A stretch of DNA of 5,598 nucleotides, from NCBI RefSeq assembly GCF_938045205.1, contig NZ_CALIMY010000033.1, positions 1 to 5,598 on the forward strand, written 5' to 3'. Source of the DNA: an uncultured Campylobacter sp. (lineage in GTDB: Bacteria > Campylobacterota > Campylobacteria > Campylobacterales > Campylobacteraceae). This document shows positions 5,391 to 5,598 of this stretch, piece after piece (within the stretch, counting starts at the first letter, position 1; every line of letters begins with the position of its first letter). Position numbers and translations under genes: made by a program. The notes below the pieces were generated by a model. It had not been told where the DNA came from. It did not search any database and saw only the letters and a program-made list of their open reading frames with translations.

Positions 5391-5598
5391 CTACTTCTCG
5401 CCGAAGCGCTCCTTTAAAATTTTATACGCCTCGTTGATCTCCTGAAGCTTCTTCGTGCCCTCCTGGATGATCTCCTCGTCCGCGCCCTTGCCCATCAGGA
5501 TGTCGGGATGGTATTTTTTCACGAGCTCGCGATATTTTTTCTTGATCTCGCTAAACGTAGCGTCTTTGGGAAGCCCCAAAATTTCATACGGATCTCTT
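5391..5598 (-). CDS. C-terminal J domain of a DnaJ/DjlA-like co-chaperone (5' end outside window)
   Basis: The visible 68 residues plus stop are a complete J domain: DPYEILGLP at the beginning, the basic helix EIKKKYRELVKKY, the diagnostic HPD motif, and a closing EINEAYKILKERFGEK before TAG at 5391-5393. J domains stimulate the ATPase of Hsp70 (DnaK). The frame is open through codons R-D-P-Y-E-I to the right edge, so the TTG at 5577-5579 is not the start. The loop after HPD (ILMGKGADEEII) and the position of the domain at the very C-terminus match the DjlA/TerB-DnaJ arrangement rather than DnaJ itself, where the J domain is N-terminal. From memory, C. jejuni carries a dnaJ-like gene directly upstream of purH, which agrees with the order here. 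The exact family name needs the missing N-terminal part. Confidence 0.9.
   Translation of the reverse strand, partial: RDPYEILGLPKDATFSEIKKKYRELVKKYHPDILMGKGADEEIIQEGTKKLQEINEAYKILKERFGEK

Overview
The window looks like a Campylobacter chromosome segment, probably one of the higher-GC oral or intestinal species such as the gracilis/rectus/showae group. The evidence is the recognisable PurH, the J-domain tail of a DjlA-like protein, AAGGA-type ribosome binding sites, and very frequent AAATTT/TTTAAAATTT words in an otherwise GC-moderate sequence. The genus call is an inference from these features, not the result of a search. Every supported gene lies on the minus strand, so transcription runs from high to low coordinates.

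Layout in transcription order: the last 69 codons of a DnaJ/DjlA-type co-chaperone (5391 to the right edge); a 115-bp gap with an AT palindrome; three small lipoprotein genes here called D (4634-5275), C (4006-4617) and B (3368-3991), separated by only 16 and 14 bp; a cytosolic ClpP/SppA-fold protein of the serine dehydrogenase proteinase (SDH) type (2309-3340), 27 bp after B; a 459-bp gene-poor stretch (1850-2308) with clustered AAATTTAC words, a small hairpin and a possible gene remnant; a fourth lipoprotein gene, A (1262-1849); and purH (from 1245, running off the left edge), 16 bp after A.

The outer genes are core. From memory, C. jejuni has purL, a dnaJ-like gene and purH next to each other (Cj0955c-Cj0953c). 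If that is right, the D-C-B-SDH-A block is an accessory insertion between a dnaJ-like gene and purH.

The most interesting content is that block. The four lipoproteins share one architecture: a lipobox signal, a [Y/L]xNGxxLGxY-like hairpin motif, a Gly-[V/I]-Cys (or Ser-Val-Cys) followed by a Gly-[Arg/Lys/Asn]-[Phe/Tyr]-Val motif, and one Cys near the C-terminus. They fall into two subtypes, A/C and B/D, alternating along the strand (D, C, B, SDH, A), as expected if a two-gene module was duplicated. C and D belong to different subtypes yet share an almost identical 68-bp start cassette (ribosome binding site plus signal peptide), which points to recombination. The SDH-type protein sits in the same tight gene string but lacks a signal peptide. 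How a cytosolic protease-like protein and surface or periplasmic lipoproteins would work together cannot be read from the sequence. I do not recognise the lipoprotein family and assign it no function.
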